Shown here in pieces: positions 16,610 to 26,067 of a stretch of 35,432 bases of DNA (positions are counted from its first letter, which is position 1; every line of letters starts with the position of its first letter). The notes beneath the pieces were generated by a model, which saw only the letters and a program-made list of their open reading frames with translations, was not told the DNA's origin and searched no databases. The translations under genes were made by a program, and so were the position numbers. The stretch is taken from positions 1 to 35,432 of IMG/VR virus record IMGVR_UViG_3300030333_007796; one strand, 5' to 3'. The stretch comes from a virus.

Positions 16610-18630
16610 TTGAATACTTTAAATATACAACTGGTGGATCGTTTACCTTAAGCGGAGCGGATTATAATGGCTTTGTAAACGTGAGAGATGGCGTCGCTTA
16701 TACAGGTAAGACATTCTCTACTGCTTCAAAAATTCTTCAATCGCAAGACACGTTTTTTGCTAATTGTATACTTGATAAGTTAGAATTCGATAGAACGGTG
16801 ACTCCGGTTGACCGGTCTACGGTGTTAACAAAACCAGAGATTTCGCCTAGAAGAGTAATCGATCAATCTTTTATTGATACAAACTTACAAATTTTTAATC
16901 AAAATAATTTAAATCTATATGCTTTAAATATTATATCTCAAACAGATTTACTTAATTTCAAAAATTCTGCAAAAGACGGTAATGCTTATTTTTTAGGACT
17001 ATCTAGTGGTAAATTTGATATACGCAATAACGATACAAAATTGCCTAAGGATAATATATACCCTCTACAAATAGATCCCTTTAGCTACATTAACAAGGTG
17101 CCTGGTGTAAATGTATTAGATGATACTATTGATAGTACATTGTTTGTATATAACGATGAAACGTTTTTTTACTTTACGACAACGCCAACAGCTTCTCATA
17201 CTTTTTCTGGTAGTTTTATAAAAAATACAACTCTTATACCTATAATGCCAGACCAAGAAGATGGCGAAACGTTGTTCAAAGGCGGTACTAGATTTACGTA
17301 TGATAACTCAACGGATATTCTCTATAGTCTATCTGCTGGAAGTGATGCTGTAGATTTAAATCTGTATGATAATAGTTTTGTTAATCCTTGTGGTAAATTA
17401 AAACTTGTAGATAAGATAATCCTTAACGAAAATATTATAGACAAAACAGTTAAGATAGGTAACAACCTGCTCGGATATCGATATCTTGAAATTTATGAGG
17501 ATGGTGGCAGTACACCGGCTATTGCTATTAGAAATAAGTATTCAAATAAGTTGATTAAAAATATTATTTGCGAAGAGGAAACAATAATTGCTTTTGATAT
17601 AAGAGATTCAGATGATTCTATACTAGTATTAACTGAACCAAGTCAAGCACCTCCGGATATTTGTAGTGGTGATACAGGCACAGATGGAGTCTTTTATTTA
17701 TATCAGTTAGATGCAGAAAAAATAACCGATCTAAGTACAAATTTAAATCCTAAAGTTATATATAGACACACCCCGACATATGACTTTACCGCAGTAAATG
17801 AAGAAGATATAGAGATATTTTTCTCACAAAATGATTCTAATATCTTTATATTAAACGATAGGGGGTTTATTACAACGAGATTTATATCAAATCCTAGCGA
17901 AGCTTCTGGATTCGCTAACCCTGAAAATCTACAGTATCTTCCGGATATGTACTTTAACAACACCGGTGAACGATTTAATTTAATACAAAAAAAGTTTAAC
18001 TCTAACATACTAAAATCAAACTATCTTAACTTCATTAATTATATAATTACTAAAAATGATACTGATTTATTCTTTTTGATGCATAATATTGGTCGAATAT
18101 ATCTGTTTAAGGAAAGTAATTTATTATATCAAAATTTTGTACCTCTTGACCTTAAAAACTTGTATGAAAAGATAACTAGTTGTGAGTCTAGTTTAGGCAT
18201 ATCTTTAAATAGTGAGATACAGAATATTGTTAAAGATACGGTAAGTATATTTTTAAATTTAAGTCTTATACCCTCAAAAGCAGTAGTAGATGGGATTCCC
18301 ATATTAAGGGAGTATACTACATATAAAGGATTAGATATTAATTTTAGAGATATAGAATTTCATGAAAATGAAGCTGTAGATTATAATGTTATATCGAGAG
18401 TATTTAACGAGCTTTTCGAATTACAGGAACAAGTTTTAAATAGTGTCCTAGATACTGCAGAAGAGCCTGTAGAAGAAGATGATTTTATAGGTACTATTGT
18501 TGTAGGAGATGCTGAATTTGAAGAGTTAAATATTACTAGCGTTGAAGAAGAGAGAGATCTAACACCTGGAAGCTCACAACCAAGTGCACCTAGAAGCTCA
18601 CAACCAAGTGAAGGGGGGAGCAGCTATTGA
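16606..18630 (+). CDS. Large tail/baseplate protein with Ser/Pro-rich C-terminus
   Basis: This 674-residue protein starts MIEYFKYTTGGSFTLSGADY, and the segment up to about residue 60 (YNGFVNVRDGVAYTGKTF) looks like a compact beta domain. The middle has repeated short strands with Asp-rich turns, such as FFSQNDSNIFILNDRGF, which might form a propeller-like fold. The region around 545-610 is helical, with FNELFELQEQVLNSVLD. The final 60 residues are acidic and then Ser/Pro-rich, ending in two near-identical GSSQPS-type repeats encoded by a 24-base tandem repeat. It is coupled to the preceding gene by ATGA. It is likely structural; the function is unknown. Confidence 0.75.
   Translation: MIEYFKYTTGGSFTLSGADYNGFVNVRDGVAYTGKTFSTASKILQSQDTFFANCILDKLEFDRTVTPVDRSTVLTKPEISPRRVIDQSFIDTNLQIFNQNNLNLYALNIISQTDLLNFKNSAKDGNAYFLGLSSGKFDIRNNDTKLPKDNIYPLQIDPFSYINKVPGVNVLDDTIDSTLFVYNDETFFYFTTTPTASHTFSGSFIKNTTLIPIMPDQEDGETLFKGGTRFTYDNSTDILYSLSAGSDAVDLNLYDNSFVNPCGKLKLVDKIILNENIIDKTVKIGNNLLGYRYLEIYEDGGSTPAIAIRNKYSNKLIKNIICEEETIIAFDIRDSDDSILVLTEPSQAPPDICSGDTGTDGVFYLYQLDAEKITDLSTNLNPKVIYRHTPTYDFTAVNEEDIEIFFSQNDSNIFILNDRGFITTRFISNPSEASGFANPENLQYLPDMYFNNTGERFNLIQKKFNSNILKSNYLNFINYIITKNDTDLFFLMHNIGRIYLFKESNLLYQNFVPLDLKNLYEKITSCESSLGISLNSEIQNIVKDTVSIFLNLSLIPSKAVVDGIPILREYTTYKGLDINFRDIEFHENEAVDYNVISRVFNELFELQEQVLNSVLDTAEEPVEEDDFIGTIVVGDAEFEELNITSVEEERDLTPGSSQPSAPRSSQPSEGGSSY
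18569..18610 (+). repeat. Tandem repeat, 24-base period
   Basis: GAAGCTCACAACCAAGTG occurs at 18569-18586 and again at 18593-18610. The two copies encode S-S-Q-P-S units at the C-terminus of the 674-residue tail protein. Confidence 0.85.
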
Positions 18631-18653
18631 TCTGTCGATCTTAAAATGTTAAA

Positions 18654-18661
18654 GATAAATA
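18654..18661 (+). promoter_or_regulatory. Late promoter box GATAAATA
   Basis: GATAAATA ends six bases before the ATG at 18668 and heads the adhesin cluster. A TATAAT sequence fills the six-base gap and could be a coincidental sigma70-like match. Confidence 0.75.
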
Positions 18662-18667
18662 TATAAT

Positions 18668-21493
18668 ATGCCAGAAAGACTTGGACCAACCCGTATAGCA
18701 GATACATACACAACATTACTACATGTAAGCGGTGCTAGCATGGCCTCCGCGCATCTAGACGGTAATGCAACTGTGTTTGATGGTGTTGGTAATTCAACTG
18801 GATTAACTCTTAGTACAATTGATGATAGGGTTATAATTAATAACTACATTGAACCTGAAGGCTGGTCTTATCAAAAAGAGTGGTTAGATGCTTTTTTTCC
18901 AATTAATTGCGTCATTGTAACAGCAGATTATGTAAATCCAATGTCGAGAATATACGGAACAAAATGGGTATTACAGTCTGAGGGGTTATTTCCTGTAGGC
19001 GTTGGAACTGGAACTGATAAAAATAATGATACATTTACTTTTACTGCTGGTGGTAATAAACAAAGAACTGACCTAGCTAATGGCGACAAAGCTGGGGAGT
19101 TTAGAGGAGGCATTTCTATTAATGATCTACCACCACATAGCCATACTACCGATACTCAACTAGAGCTTGTTCCAGAGCAACAAGCTGGGACAGGCACCAA
19201 CGTTGGTTTTATCTTTTATTTTGGTGATACTATTAACCCCGATCAATTACAAAGAGAAGATGGTAGATATCTAGATGATGATGCTGTTGAGGCATTTGAA
19301 TATAATACAACTTATAAAGATATTCCTAATTATAGGGATTATATAATAAGAGAAAAGCATCGTAGAGGTGAGGTGTATACAGATAGAGATTTTGATCCTC
19401 GTTTTGGTAATCAGCCTCTTAAGGGATGGGCACCACCGCAAGCAGGAGGACCTGGGTGGGGTGGTATATTAAATACTAGTGGTAAATTTATTGGTAATAG
19501 CCCTAGACCAGTTAACGTAAATTGGACAATAGGAAGTACTAACTTCAGATTACAACCTTCTTTTTATGATCCAAGAGTTAGTGACCGCGTACACCCGGGT
19601 AGATTTCCAGACGATCAGTTAATTAAGGCGCGAGATTTTATAATACAAGTTCTCGGTGTTAAAGAGGCTGCGAAAGCGCTTGCTGGTGTGAATAGATTAA
19701 AAGAACTAGGTCAAACCGTAGAGCAAGCATATTCCGGTGATAATACATATTATTCTCGTATACCTCAAAATAAGATTGTTGAATCATCAACAACCGGACA
19801 ACGTGTCAGACATAACAATATACCGCCCAACCGACCTCTTTACTTTTGGCGCCGGGTTCCTCTTGATTTTGTTGATAATTTACCACCGGATATACGCGTG
19901 TTGCCAATGCAATTTACTATTAAAAGCAATAAAAAATCGACTAAGGGTAATATATTTAATTTAAACGAGTGGGCTGTAGGAGAAGGATGGAATGGTCAAT
20001 CAGCTTGTACGATAATAGTTGATGAAGGTGTTTATATATACTCCGATGACCCTGATGATGATAAAGTGCCTGGAATGATTATAGATACTTTTCCTGGTGG
20101 TTTAACGTTGATAAATAAAGGATTTATCATGGGAAGAGGCGGCAATGGTGGTACTGTGTATACAGACGGACAAAACGGTGGAGATGCTATACATGTAATT
20201 GGTAACTCTGAAATTACTATTGATAACACTAATGGCGGTATAGGCGGCGGTGGTGGCGGTGGGTCTCCATCAAAAGTTGGTGAATGCGGTGGTGGCGGTG
20301 GCGCTGGTGGTGGATGGGGTGGAACCGCATCAATATTCCAACTCCCTGGGTGGAACTTTGGTGACGGTGATGGTAGTATATATGATATTGCAAGTGGATC
20401 TGTACAGCTTGCTGATTTTAATTCTGGCTTTTATGATTATTGGAGAACAACTGCTGCAGGTGGTAAAGGCGGTGAACCTGGTCAACCGGGAGGCCATGGT
20501 CGATGGTTTAATCATTTTACTAGTCAGTATTCACTACAACTATTTAAATCTACAGGCGATATTGTAACAGTAGGCTGGGGACCAGCTTTTCCAAATTTAC
20601 CAGGTATAGGTGGTGAAGCTGGAGGGAGTGGCTCATCAGGAAGAGACAGGGGTCGGACCAAGATTGATGATCAAGGATCAGGTGGTGGTGGCGGTCGTAT
20701 ATTAACGGCTACTGCTTACGGTGGTGGTACAGGAGGTGTTCCTGGATCTCGCTTTGGCGCTATAGATATCGACGGTAACATAAGAACTGACGGCCCTGCA
20801 TGGAGTAATACAGCACCAGCAAGGAATGGATCGGTGAGTGTCAAAGAGACACCTAGACCAGGCAGATCAAAACCTCTAATAACTGAAACGTATAAAACAG
20901 CTTATGATAGTAGTCAACCATACAAGGGATGGAATTCCGGGTATAGGTTGAGATCGCCATCAGGTTACGGGTCTGGTCCACACCGAGCTATTGGACCGCA
21001 TTGGAGAGCTAATGGAGTTAATGGAGGCACGACTGGTCTTCCTTATATTATAGCCGGTGTAAATAAACCAGGGAGAGGAAGTCACACGTCACAAAAAGTA
21101 ACCACATATCTAAATTATAATGGATTTTCATATCTATCACCTACAGGTTGGGATGGTTATAATCATAGGTCCGCGCTGATTGCCGGTGGTAGTACTAATC
21201 AGCCCGGTATATACGAGCCAGCTAATGCCAGACGTGTAATTGGCGGGCAAGATTTATGGAGCGGAGTCTACACGGAAAATACTGCTGCTGGTGGTGGTGG
21301 TTGGGGCGCGCCCGGTGGATTAGCATGGAGAGGTGGACGTACATGGCGACCTGAGATGGATACGAGGGGTACTGGGCGAATGCTAAAAAAACCTGGTAAT
21401 GGAGGTCTTACAGTAAAAGCTATAGCTGGTAAAGTTACAATAATCGGTGGTTTAGTATATGGTGAAACTCAAGGAAATGTCAACATTAGATAG
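18668..21493 (+). CDS. Tail adhesin: gp12-like metal-binding base with long Gly-rich domain
   Basis: This 941-residue protein is probably a receptor-binding tail protein. Residues 1-400 are paralogous to the next gene. They contain FDGVGNSTGLTLS, a GTKW-x-L-Q-S-E-G-L-F-P-V-G-V-G segment and LPPHSH, with H157 and H159, then HNNIPP at 382-387. In T4 gp12, HxH residues from three chains bind zinc, so a metal-stabilised trimer is likely. From about residue 487 the protein is extremely Gly-rich, starting MGRGGNGG and including runs of seven and five Gly. This resembles the polyglycine-helix adhesin domain of T-even-type gp38 proteins such as that of phage S16. No chaperone gene is evident. Confidence 0.85.
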   Translation: MPERLGPTRIADTYTTLLHVSGASMASAHLDGNATVFDGVGNSTGLTLSTIDDRVIINNYIEPEGWSYQKEWLDAFFPINCVIVTADYVNPMSRIYGTKWVLQSEGLFPVGVGTGTDKNNDTFTFTAGGNKQRTDLANGDKAGEFRGGISINDLPPHSHTTDTQLELVPEQQAGTGTNVGFIFYFGDTINPDQLQREDGRYLDDDAVEAFEYNTTYKDIPNYRDYIIREKHRRGEVYTDRDFDPRFGNQPLKGWAPPQAGGPGWGGILNTSGKFIGNSPRPVNVNWTIGSTNFRLQPSFYDPRVSDRVHPGRFPDDQLIKARDFIIQVLGVKEAAKALAGVNRLKELGQTVEQAYSGDNTYYSRIPQNKIVESSTTGQRVRHNNIPPNRPLYFWRRVPLDFVDNLPPDIRVLPMQFTIKSNKKSTKGNIFNLNEWAVGEGWNGQSACTIIVDEGVYIYSDDPDDDKVPGMIIDTFPGGLTLINKGFIMGRGGNGGTVYTDGQNGGDAIHVIGNSEITIDNTNGGIGGGGGGGSPSKVGECGGGGGAGGGWGGTASIFQLPGWNFGDGDGSIYDIASGSVQLADFNSGFYDYWRTTAAGGKGGEPGQPGGHGRWFNHFTSQYSLQLFKSTGDIVTVGWGPAFPNLPGIGGEAGGSGSSGRDRGRTKIDDQGSGGGGGRILTATAYGGGTGGVPGSRFGAIDIDGNIRTDGPAWSNTAPARNGSVSVKETPRPGRSKPLITETYKTAYDSSQPYKGWNSGYRLRSPSGYGSGPHRAIGPHWRANGVNGGTTGLPYIIAGVNKPGRGSHTSQKVTTYLNYNGFSYLSPTGWDGYNHRSALIAGGSTNQPGIYEPANARRVIGGQDLWSGVYTENTAAGGGGWGAPGGLAWRGGRTWRPEMDTRGTGRMLKKPGNGGLTVKAIAGKVTIIGGLVYGETQGNVNIR

Positions 21494-21509
21494 TATTTTC
21501 AAATTGCGA

Positions 21510-21517
21510 CATAAATA
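21510..21517 (+). promoter_or_regulatory. Late promoter box CATAAATA
   Basis: CATAAATA matches the T4 late consensus at seven of eight positions and ends eight bases before ATG 21526. Confidence 0.7.
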
Positions 21518-21525
21518 ATAGTAAT

Positions 21526-22602
21526 ATGCCAGAGAGTTTAACAGATCAATTTATATCTGATTTCTATACTTCTTTACTTCATCTTAATGATGAAAATTCT
21601 GCACCTGTATTAAATGAAGTATTTGATGGTGCTGGTAATTCTACTGGATTAGCTCTAAGTGGTAAAAGAGTTGTAATTAATAATTACATATACCCTGAAG
21701 GGCCTTTACGTCCTACAGATTGGTTAGAAACCTTTTTTCCGGTTGGTAGTGTGCAGCTAACCTTAGATAATATTAACCCTCAAACAAGAATAGCAGGAAC
21801 TGTTTGGCAAATTATTGCTGAAGGGCAATTTTTAGTTGGTGTGGGGGAACATGTGGATAAAAATGGTGATTTTAAGAAATTTTGTGATTATACAAGACCG
21901 CCTGGTTCTGGTCAAGATGACGGTGAATACATGACAGAGCTTTCCATTGCCAATCTTCCTCCACATCGACATGATATGAATGTCGGGGCGAGTGACGTGT
22001 TTGCATCAACCGGGAACCCAGTAGGCAACGGGCAAACATTCCAAGCTTCGCCGGTTGGAACTACTAACTCATCTGTCGAGTGGGCAAATCAGCAGCGGTA
22101 TCGTAATGCGTTAGCAGCGCGCTCTGGATGGAATTTAGATAATGATTTTGGTAATAATAGTAGCGATGTAAATAATGTACAAGATATTATGAGAAGATCG
22201 CTTGATCTTAATTTTATGAAAGGATCTGCTGCTAATTATTCTGCAGTTGAACGCGCAGCGTTTGAAACAGACACACAATTTCAGTATAAGGAAGTAATTG
22301 GTCTATGGAATGGTGAAACACGATTTGTAGCTAGTGTAATACCAGAAGGTGTTGGCCCTGAGTGGGATTTTAATGTATATAATGCATGTATAGAATTAGG
22401 TGCAGTTGATGTAGGCAGCGCCACAGCTGGGGAATTAGCCGTCAATAATAGTGTTACGCCTGTAATAGTAAAAGATTCTGAACAAGTAACTTTCAACCTG
22501 GGAACAACTAATATAACCGAATCAACATTAGTTGGTGAGGGAACTAAGCATAACAATATACCACCTTCTTATGGGGTGTACGTATGGCAACGAATATCAT
22601 AA
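21526..22602 (+). CDS. Tail adhesin/short fibre protein, gp12-like, paralogue of preceding gene
   Basis: This 358-residue protein shares its plan with the first 400 residues of the preceding gene: MPE start, FDGAGNSTGLALS, VVINNYIYPEG, WLETFFPVGS, then RIAGTVWQIIAEGQFLVGVG. The metal-binding motif is LPPHRH (H147, H149). The C-terminus ends with HNNIPPSYGVYVWQR (from H342), the usual end of gp12- or gp10-type collar domains. The protein stops there and lacks the Gly-rich extension of its neighbour, so it may be the short, ancestral form or a capping fibre. It has its own late promoter box. The stop lies four bases before the next ATG. Confidence 0.85.
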   Translation: MPESLTDQFISDFYTSLLHLNDENSAPVLNEVFDGAGNSTGLALSGKRVVINNYIYPEGPLRPTDWLETFFPVGSVQLTLDNINPQTRIAGTVWQIIAEGQFLVGVGEHVDKNGDFKKFCDYTRPPGSGQDDGEYMTELSIANLPPHRHDMNVGASDVFASTGNPVGNGQTFQASPVGTTNSSVEWANQQRYRNALAARSGWNLDNDFGNNSSDVNNVQDIMRRSLDLNFMKGSAANYSAVERAAFETDTQFQYKEVIGLWNGETRFVASVIPEGVGPEWDFNVYNACIELGAVDVGSATAGELAVNNSVTPVIVKDSEQVTFNLGTTNITESTLVGEGTKHNNIPPSYGVYVWQRIS

Positions 22603-22606
22603 AATT

Positions 22607-24178
22607 ATGGCAAATATTACTATAGTAAAATTAAAAGTTAGAAGAGGTAGCGACAAGCAGCGAAAGGAAATTATTTTGGATCAGGGTGAGGTTGGCTACA
22701 CTCTAGATACAAGAAGATTGTTTGTTGGTGATGGTGCTACTTATGGTGGTTTTGTCGCTGGTAATAAGAACGTCGGGCCGTTTTCTAATAAAGCTAGTTT
22801 AGGACCAGCAGCAGGTGAATCACCCGGACTTCAAGTGGGTGATATAGGCTATGCAGAGAGTAGGTTATATATATTAACCGGTGCTAGCTCTACTGGAAAA
22901 GATTATACAGATGCATTATCCGGGTGGGCTTATATAGGAAATGTCCCTGACAATAATAAGCTTCAATTTGATGGGGATAATAAATTGACTGTAAAGAAAC
23001 AGTCCCTCGATGGAGCATACTTAGGTTCGACATTTTTTGGTAATGGCTTATTATCTTCTAACGCTTCAGCGCAGGTTGCATTAAATTCTGATTATATCAT
23101 ATTATCAAGTGCTCCCGGTGCTACAGGAAGATTAACGCCAAAATCAGGCTCTATAACAGAAAGAGAGATTAAAACGTTAACCGGGCCAGGATTACAAGGA
23201 GGTACAGATCCTGGTGCAGGTAATTCCCAAGAACTATCACTTAACGTTAACGAAAAACAATTTAAATTTGATGGTGATAATAAGTTAGAATTAAGAAGCT
23301 TACAAGATTTAACAATTCCTGTTTCAGCTTGGGCTGGTAGTGGCGACGGCACTGGTGTTGGTGGAAAACTAGGTGGTGGGTTGTCTCTAAATACTGGAAC
23401 AAATCAACTACAAACAAATTTAAGAACAGTAGATGAAACGCTTCTTGCAGTTAATGCTAATGGTCAAATCACACTAGCAGGCGCTGAGGATAAAGTAATG
23501 GAAATGCCCTACATAGATAATAAGAAGGGATTAATTACAGAAATAAAATCTTCCATTTTTGACGTTATTACAGCAACTGGACTTTCTGGCGCCGGCGCAG
23601 GCGACGGGGTACCAATTGGCTCTATACTACCACACGCGCAAGCATTTACAACACCACCAGCTGGGTATTTACTCTGCGATGGTAGCGCTTTCGATGCTGT
23701 AGCAAATCCAAAGTATAGAAATCTTTTTGAGAAAATAGGTACTGTGTATGGTGGTACAGGAATGGATAACTTCTTAATACCTAAATTAACAGGAAGTGAT
23801 GTTATGTTATATGGAGCTGGGGAAGCTATTACATCTACCACTGCGACTCTCTTCTTAAGCGCTACCGACTCTTCTCTCTCTGGTCCGGATAAGAAGCCAC
23901 CATATAATACCCTTAGTGCTTTTGGTGTTAACTTTATTATCAAATACGCGGAAGATCCTGTGCTAAATATCTTTAACGGCGCGCCGAATCAAGTTAGTAA
24001 TAAATTTACCGATAAATATACACAGCAAGTGTGTTACGGATTAGACTCCGGAGCAAATGCTGTACAACTAAGTTCTGCAGGATTCATTACAATGTCATTG
24101 TCAGGAACGGTACGTAATCCTGCTAATACAGATAACAATAAGTTTGATAGATTTGCGATACCTGTTTATAGTTATTAA
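22607..24178 (+). CDS. Tail fibre protein with Mtd-like N-terminus and phage collar domain
   Basis: This 523-residue protein begins MANITIVKLKVRRGS. Residues 12-43 (RRG, then ILDQGEVGYTLDTRRLFVGDG) match the N-terminal domain seen in major tropism determinant-type fibre proteins, where it forms the trimer base. From about residue 335 it has a phage tail collar domain: GSILPHAQAF, PAGYLLCDGSAFD, then YGGTGMDNFLIPKL. This domain is common at receptor-binding tips. I chose ATG 22607 because the frame's earlier in-frame ATG (22532) lies inside the previous gene, which ends at 22602, and because MAN followed by the RRG motif is the normal family start. It is paralogous to the next gene. It was probably duplicated in place. 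Confidence 0.85.
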   Translation: MANITIVKLKVRRGSDKQRKEIILDQGEVGYTLDTRRLFVGDGATYGGFVAGNKNVGPFSNKASLGPAAGESPGLQVGDIGYAESRLYILTGASSTGKDYTDALSGWAYIGNVPDNNKLQFDGDNKLTVKKQSLDGAYLGSTFFGNGLLSSNASAQVALNSDYIILSSAPGATGRLTPKSGSITEREIKTLTGPGLQGGTDPGAGNSQELSLNVNEKQFKFDGDNKLELRSLQDLTIPVSAWAGSGDGTGVGGKLGGGLSLNTGTNQLQTNLRTVDETLLAVNANGQITLAGAEDKVMEMPYIDNKKGLITEIKSSIFDVITATGLSGAGAGDGVPIGSILPHAQAFTTPPAGYLLCDGSAFDAVANPKYRNLFEKIGTVYGGTGMDNFLIPKLTGSDVMLYGAGEAITSTTATLFLSATDSSLSGPDKKPPYNTLSAFGVNFIIKYAEDPVLNIFNGAPNQVSNKFTDKYTQQVCYGLDSGANAVQLSSAGFITMSLSGTVRNPANTDNNKFDRFAIPVYSY

Positions 24179-24181
24179 ATA
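24174..24181 (+). promoter_or_regulatory. Late promoter box ATTAAATA overlapping a stop codon
   Basis: ATTAAATA includes the TAA stop (24176-24178) of the preceding fibre gene and ends nine bases before ATG 24191, the longest spacing of the set. Confidence 0.5.
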
Positions 24182-24190
24182 TTAAAACAT

Positions 24191-25867
24191 ATGGCCATAG
24201 AAATATTAGAAAATACCTTGCTAAAGCTTCTTGTTAGAAGAGGAACTAACTTCGATAGACAGCAAATTGTTCTTGAAACAGGGGAGCTTGGCTACACAAC
24301 AGATACAAAAAGATTATATGTTGGAGATGGTGTGGTAAAAGGTGGAGTTGTAACGGGTAATAAATGGGCTGGGTCAGCAGCAATTTTAACGAATTTAGCG
24401 CCAGCTGTTAGTGGTGATTATGCATATGATACGGATAACCGGTGCTTTAAAGTTCTGACTAAAGGAACAGGTAGCGCAGCAAATGATTGGACGACAGTAT
24501 CTAATTTAATAAGCGCTAAGGATACAACAATTGTTATAGACACACAAAATAGAATTACTGTTGGAAAGCTATCTGCTGGAGACATTGATTATAACGCTCT
24601 TGGAAGTTCTCTTACTTTAGACCCATCGAATAAGGTTTCATTAAGTTCAGCGATTAGCATTGATACTGTATATCAACGAGATACTGGAGTTACTAGTTAC
24701 CTTTCATTACCAGCAAAATTAAAGATTAATGCTGTAGATTATACTTTCCCGACAACAGAACCACAGCCTGGGACATTTTTAGGTTATAGTACAACAGACG
24801 CTGCTTTAAATCCGCAACTTGCTTGGCAAGTGCCAAAAATTGTATATTCAGCTGTAGCTCCAACTACTGCAGCATTAATACCTGTTGGCACTATTACACC
24901 TTATGCAGGTCCTATATCTGCTGCACCATATGGGTGGTTAAATTGTAACGGGCAAGCTGTGGATGCGACCACATATTCCGATCTTCTTACAGCTATTGGC
25001 GGTCAGTATGGTCGTAATTTTATAAATAATACATTTAATGTACCGAATTTAAGCTCAACGTTTATCCATGGATTTGCTCCTGGTACGGGTGCAGCAGAGA
25101 GTCTTGGATATCAATTCCCAGCTCGCGGGGCGGGATTATCAGCGCAGAAGACAACTCTTTCTGCTGTTGGAATGAACTTTATTATTAAAGCTTTTAACGG
25201 TGTAACAAACCCGACATTAACTGTTGGGGGCAACTTATCAGCAACGATGCGATCGCCATCTGACCAAGTAGTTGATAAGACTGAAATATCATTTAACCCA
25301 CTTAGTGGTGAGATAACAATAAGAAGAGCAACGCCAGGTATTAAAAGATATACTGCCGCAGGTAATCATAACTTTACGATGCCAAACGGGATTTCATTTG
25401 TTAAGTTTTACGTAACGGGATCTGGATCAGTAGGTGATTATAGATCTGGAAGCGCTGGCTCAACAGCAATTGGCTATTTATCTGCTAAACCTGGAACAGT
25501 ATTTCCGATTGAAGTTGCTGCAGCACCGGTTTGGGCGGCTTCACCGGGTGGTAAAACAAGTTACATACGCGAGCCAGCAGCTGAAGGTACCAGTGCCCTG
25601 GTGACAGCTCCTGGTGGGCCATTTGGCAATCCCTCAACACCAGCGACTCCAACTGTTGCAGAAAGTAATTATCTACCAACTGAAACCATTTTGATACAAG
25701 GCGGTACCGGTGGTATTGATACAGATGATGGCGGTGATGAAGAAGATAATGGTGGAGCTGGTTACTGGGGGCATGCACCAGCACCAGGTGGCGGTGGCGG
25801 ATCTCATAAAAATAATCCGATGGCTGGGTTTCCTTCTGCTGGTATAGTTGTATTTGAATGGAACTAG
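24191..25867 (+). CDS. Tail fibre protein with Mtd-like N-terminus, collar domain and Gly-rich tip
   Basis: This 558-residue paralogue of the preceding gene has the same N-terminal pattern (VRRGT, then IVLETGELGYTTDTKRLYVGDG). A collar domain from about residue 232 contains VGTITPYAGP, APYGWLNCNGQAVD and YGRNFINNTFNVPNL. It differs at the C-terminus. From about residue 385 (KRYTAAGNHNFTMPNG) it has an added domain that becomes Gly/Ala/Pro-rich, with GGTGGIDTDDGGDEEDNGG and PGGGGGS near the end, finishing in VVFEWN. This Gly-rich end recalls the adhesin at 18668-21493, so a receptor-contact role is likely. There is no sign of a diversity-generating retroelement nearby. Confidence 0.85.
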   Translation: MAIEILENTLLKLLVRRGTNFDRQQIVLETGELGYTTDTKRLYVGDGVVKGGVVTGNKWAGSAAILTNLAPAVSGDYAYDTDNRCFKVLTKGTGSAANDWTTVSNLISAKDTTIVIDTQNRITVGKLSAGDIDYNALGSSLTLDPSNKVSLSSAISIDTVYQRDTGVTSYLSLPAKLKINAVDYTFPTTEPQPGTFLGYSTTDAALNPQLAWQVPKIVYSAVAPTTAALIPVGTITPYAGPISAAPYGWLNCNGQAVDATTYSDLLTAIGGQYGRNFINNTFNVPNLSSTFIHGFAPGTGAAESLGYQFPARGAGLSAQKTTLSAVGMNFIIKAFNGVTNPTLTVGGNLSATMRSPSDQVVDKTEISFNPLSGEITIRRATPGIKRYTAAGNHNFTMPNGISFVKFYVTGSGSVGDYRSGSAGSTAIGYLSAKPGTVFPIEVAAAPVWAASPGGKTSYIREPAAEGTSALVTAPGGPFGNPSTPATPTVAESNYLPTETILIQGGTGGIDTDDGGDEEDNGGAGYWGHAPAPGGGGGSHKNNPMAGFPSAGIVVFEWN

Positions 25868-25899
25868 TTGCTTTATAGTTAAAATAATATAACTACTGT

Positions 25900-26064
25900 A
25901 TGGAAGAAGTAATAGTTGAAGGTTTAGATTATGAAGATTTTGTATCGTTAAAAAGTATTTTAACTAATTGTACGTCCTTTACATCTGAGCAGCAACAGCT
26001 GTTAGTAGATAATACTATTATTGTAGAAAAGATAGATAAGATTTTACAGGTGTTTGATGAATAA
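25900..26064 (+). CDS. Small acidic protein, unknown
   Basis: This 54-residue frame begins MEEVIVEGLDYEDFVSLKS and ends KILQVFDE. It is acidic and looks helical, with one cysteine. I do not recognise it. The frame fills the space between the last fibre gene and the next small gene, on the same strand, and its TAA lies within the late promoter box of the next gene. No late box or ribosome-binding site precedes it, so it would be made by read-through from the fibre operon. It is supported by its fit between neighbours and sensible composition rather than by homology. Confidence 0.55.
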   Translation: MEEVIVEGLDYEDFVSLKSILTNCTSFTSEQQQLLVDNTIIVEKIDKILQVFDE

Positions 26065-26067
26065 ATA
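26060..26067 (+). promoter_or_regulatory. Late promoter box AATAAATA overlapping a stop codon and a hairpin
   Basis: AATAAATA contains the TAA stop at 26062-26064 and ends five bases before ATG 26073. If T4 late spacing applies, with the box at -13 to -6, transcription would begin on the A of the ATG. Confidence 0.65.

Noticed and set aside
22598-22605. CATAAAAT as a late promoter for the gene at 22607
   Set aside because: The core is TAAAAT rather than TAAATA, and the spacing to ATG is only one base. It may be a decayed box, but it is not supported as functional.
22532-22606. Longer N-terminus for the fibre gene at 22607
   Set aside because: It lies inside the preceding gene, and the family N-terminal motif begins at MANIT.
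22607-25867. Diversity-generating retroelement linked to the Mtd-like fibre genes
   Set aside because: No reverse transcriptase gene, template repeat or C-type lectin variable region is visible. Only the N-terminal domain resembles Mtd.
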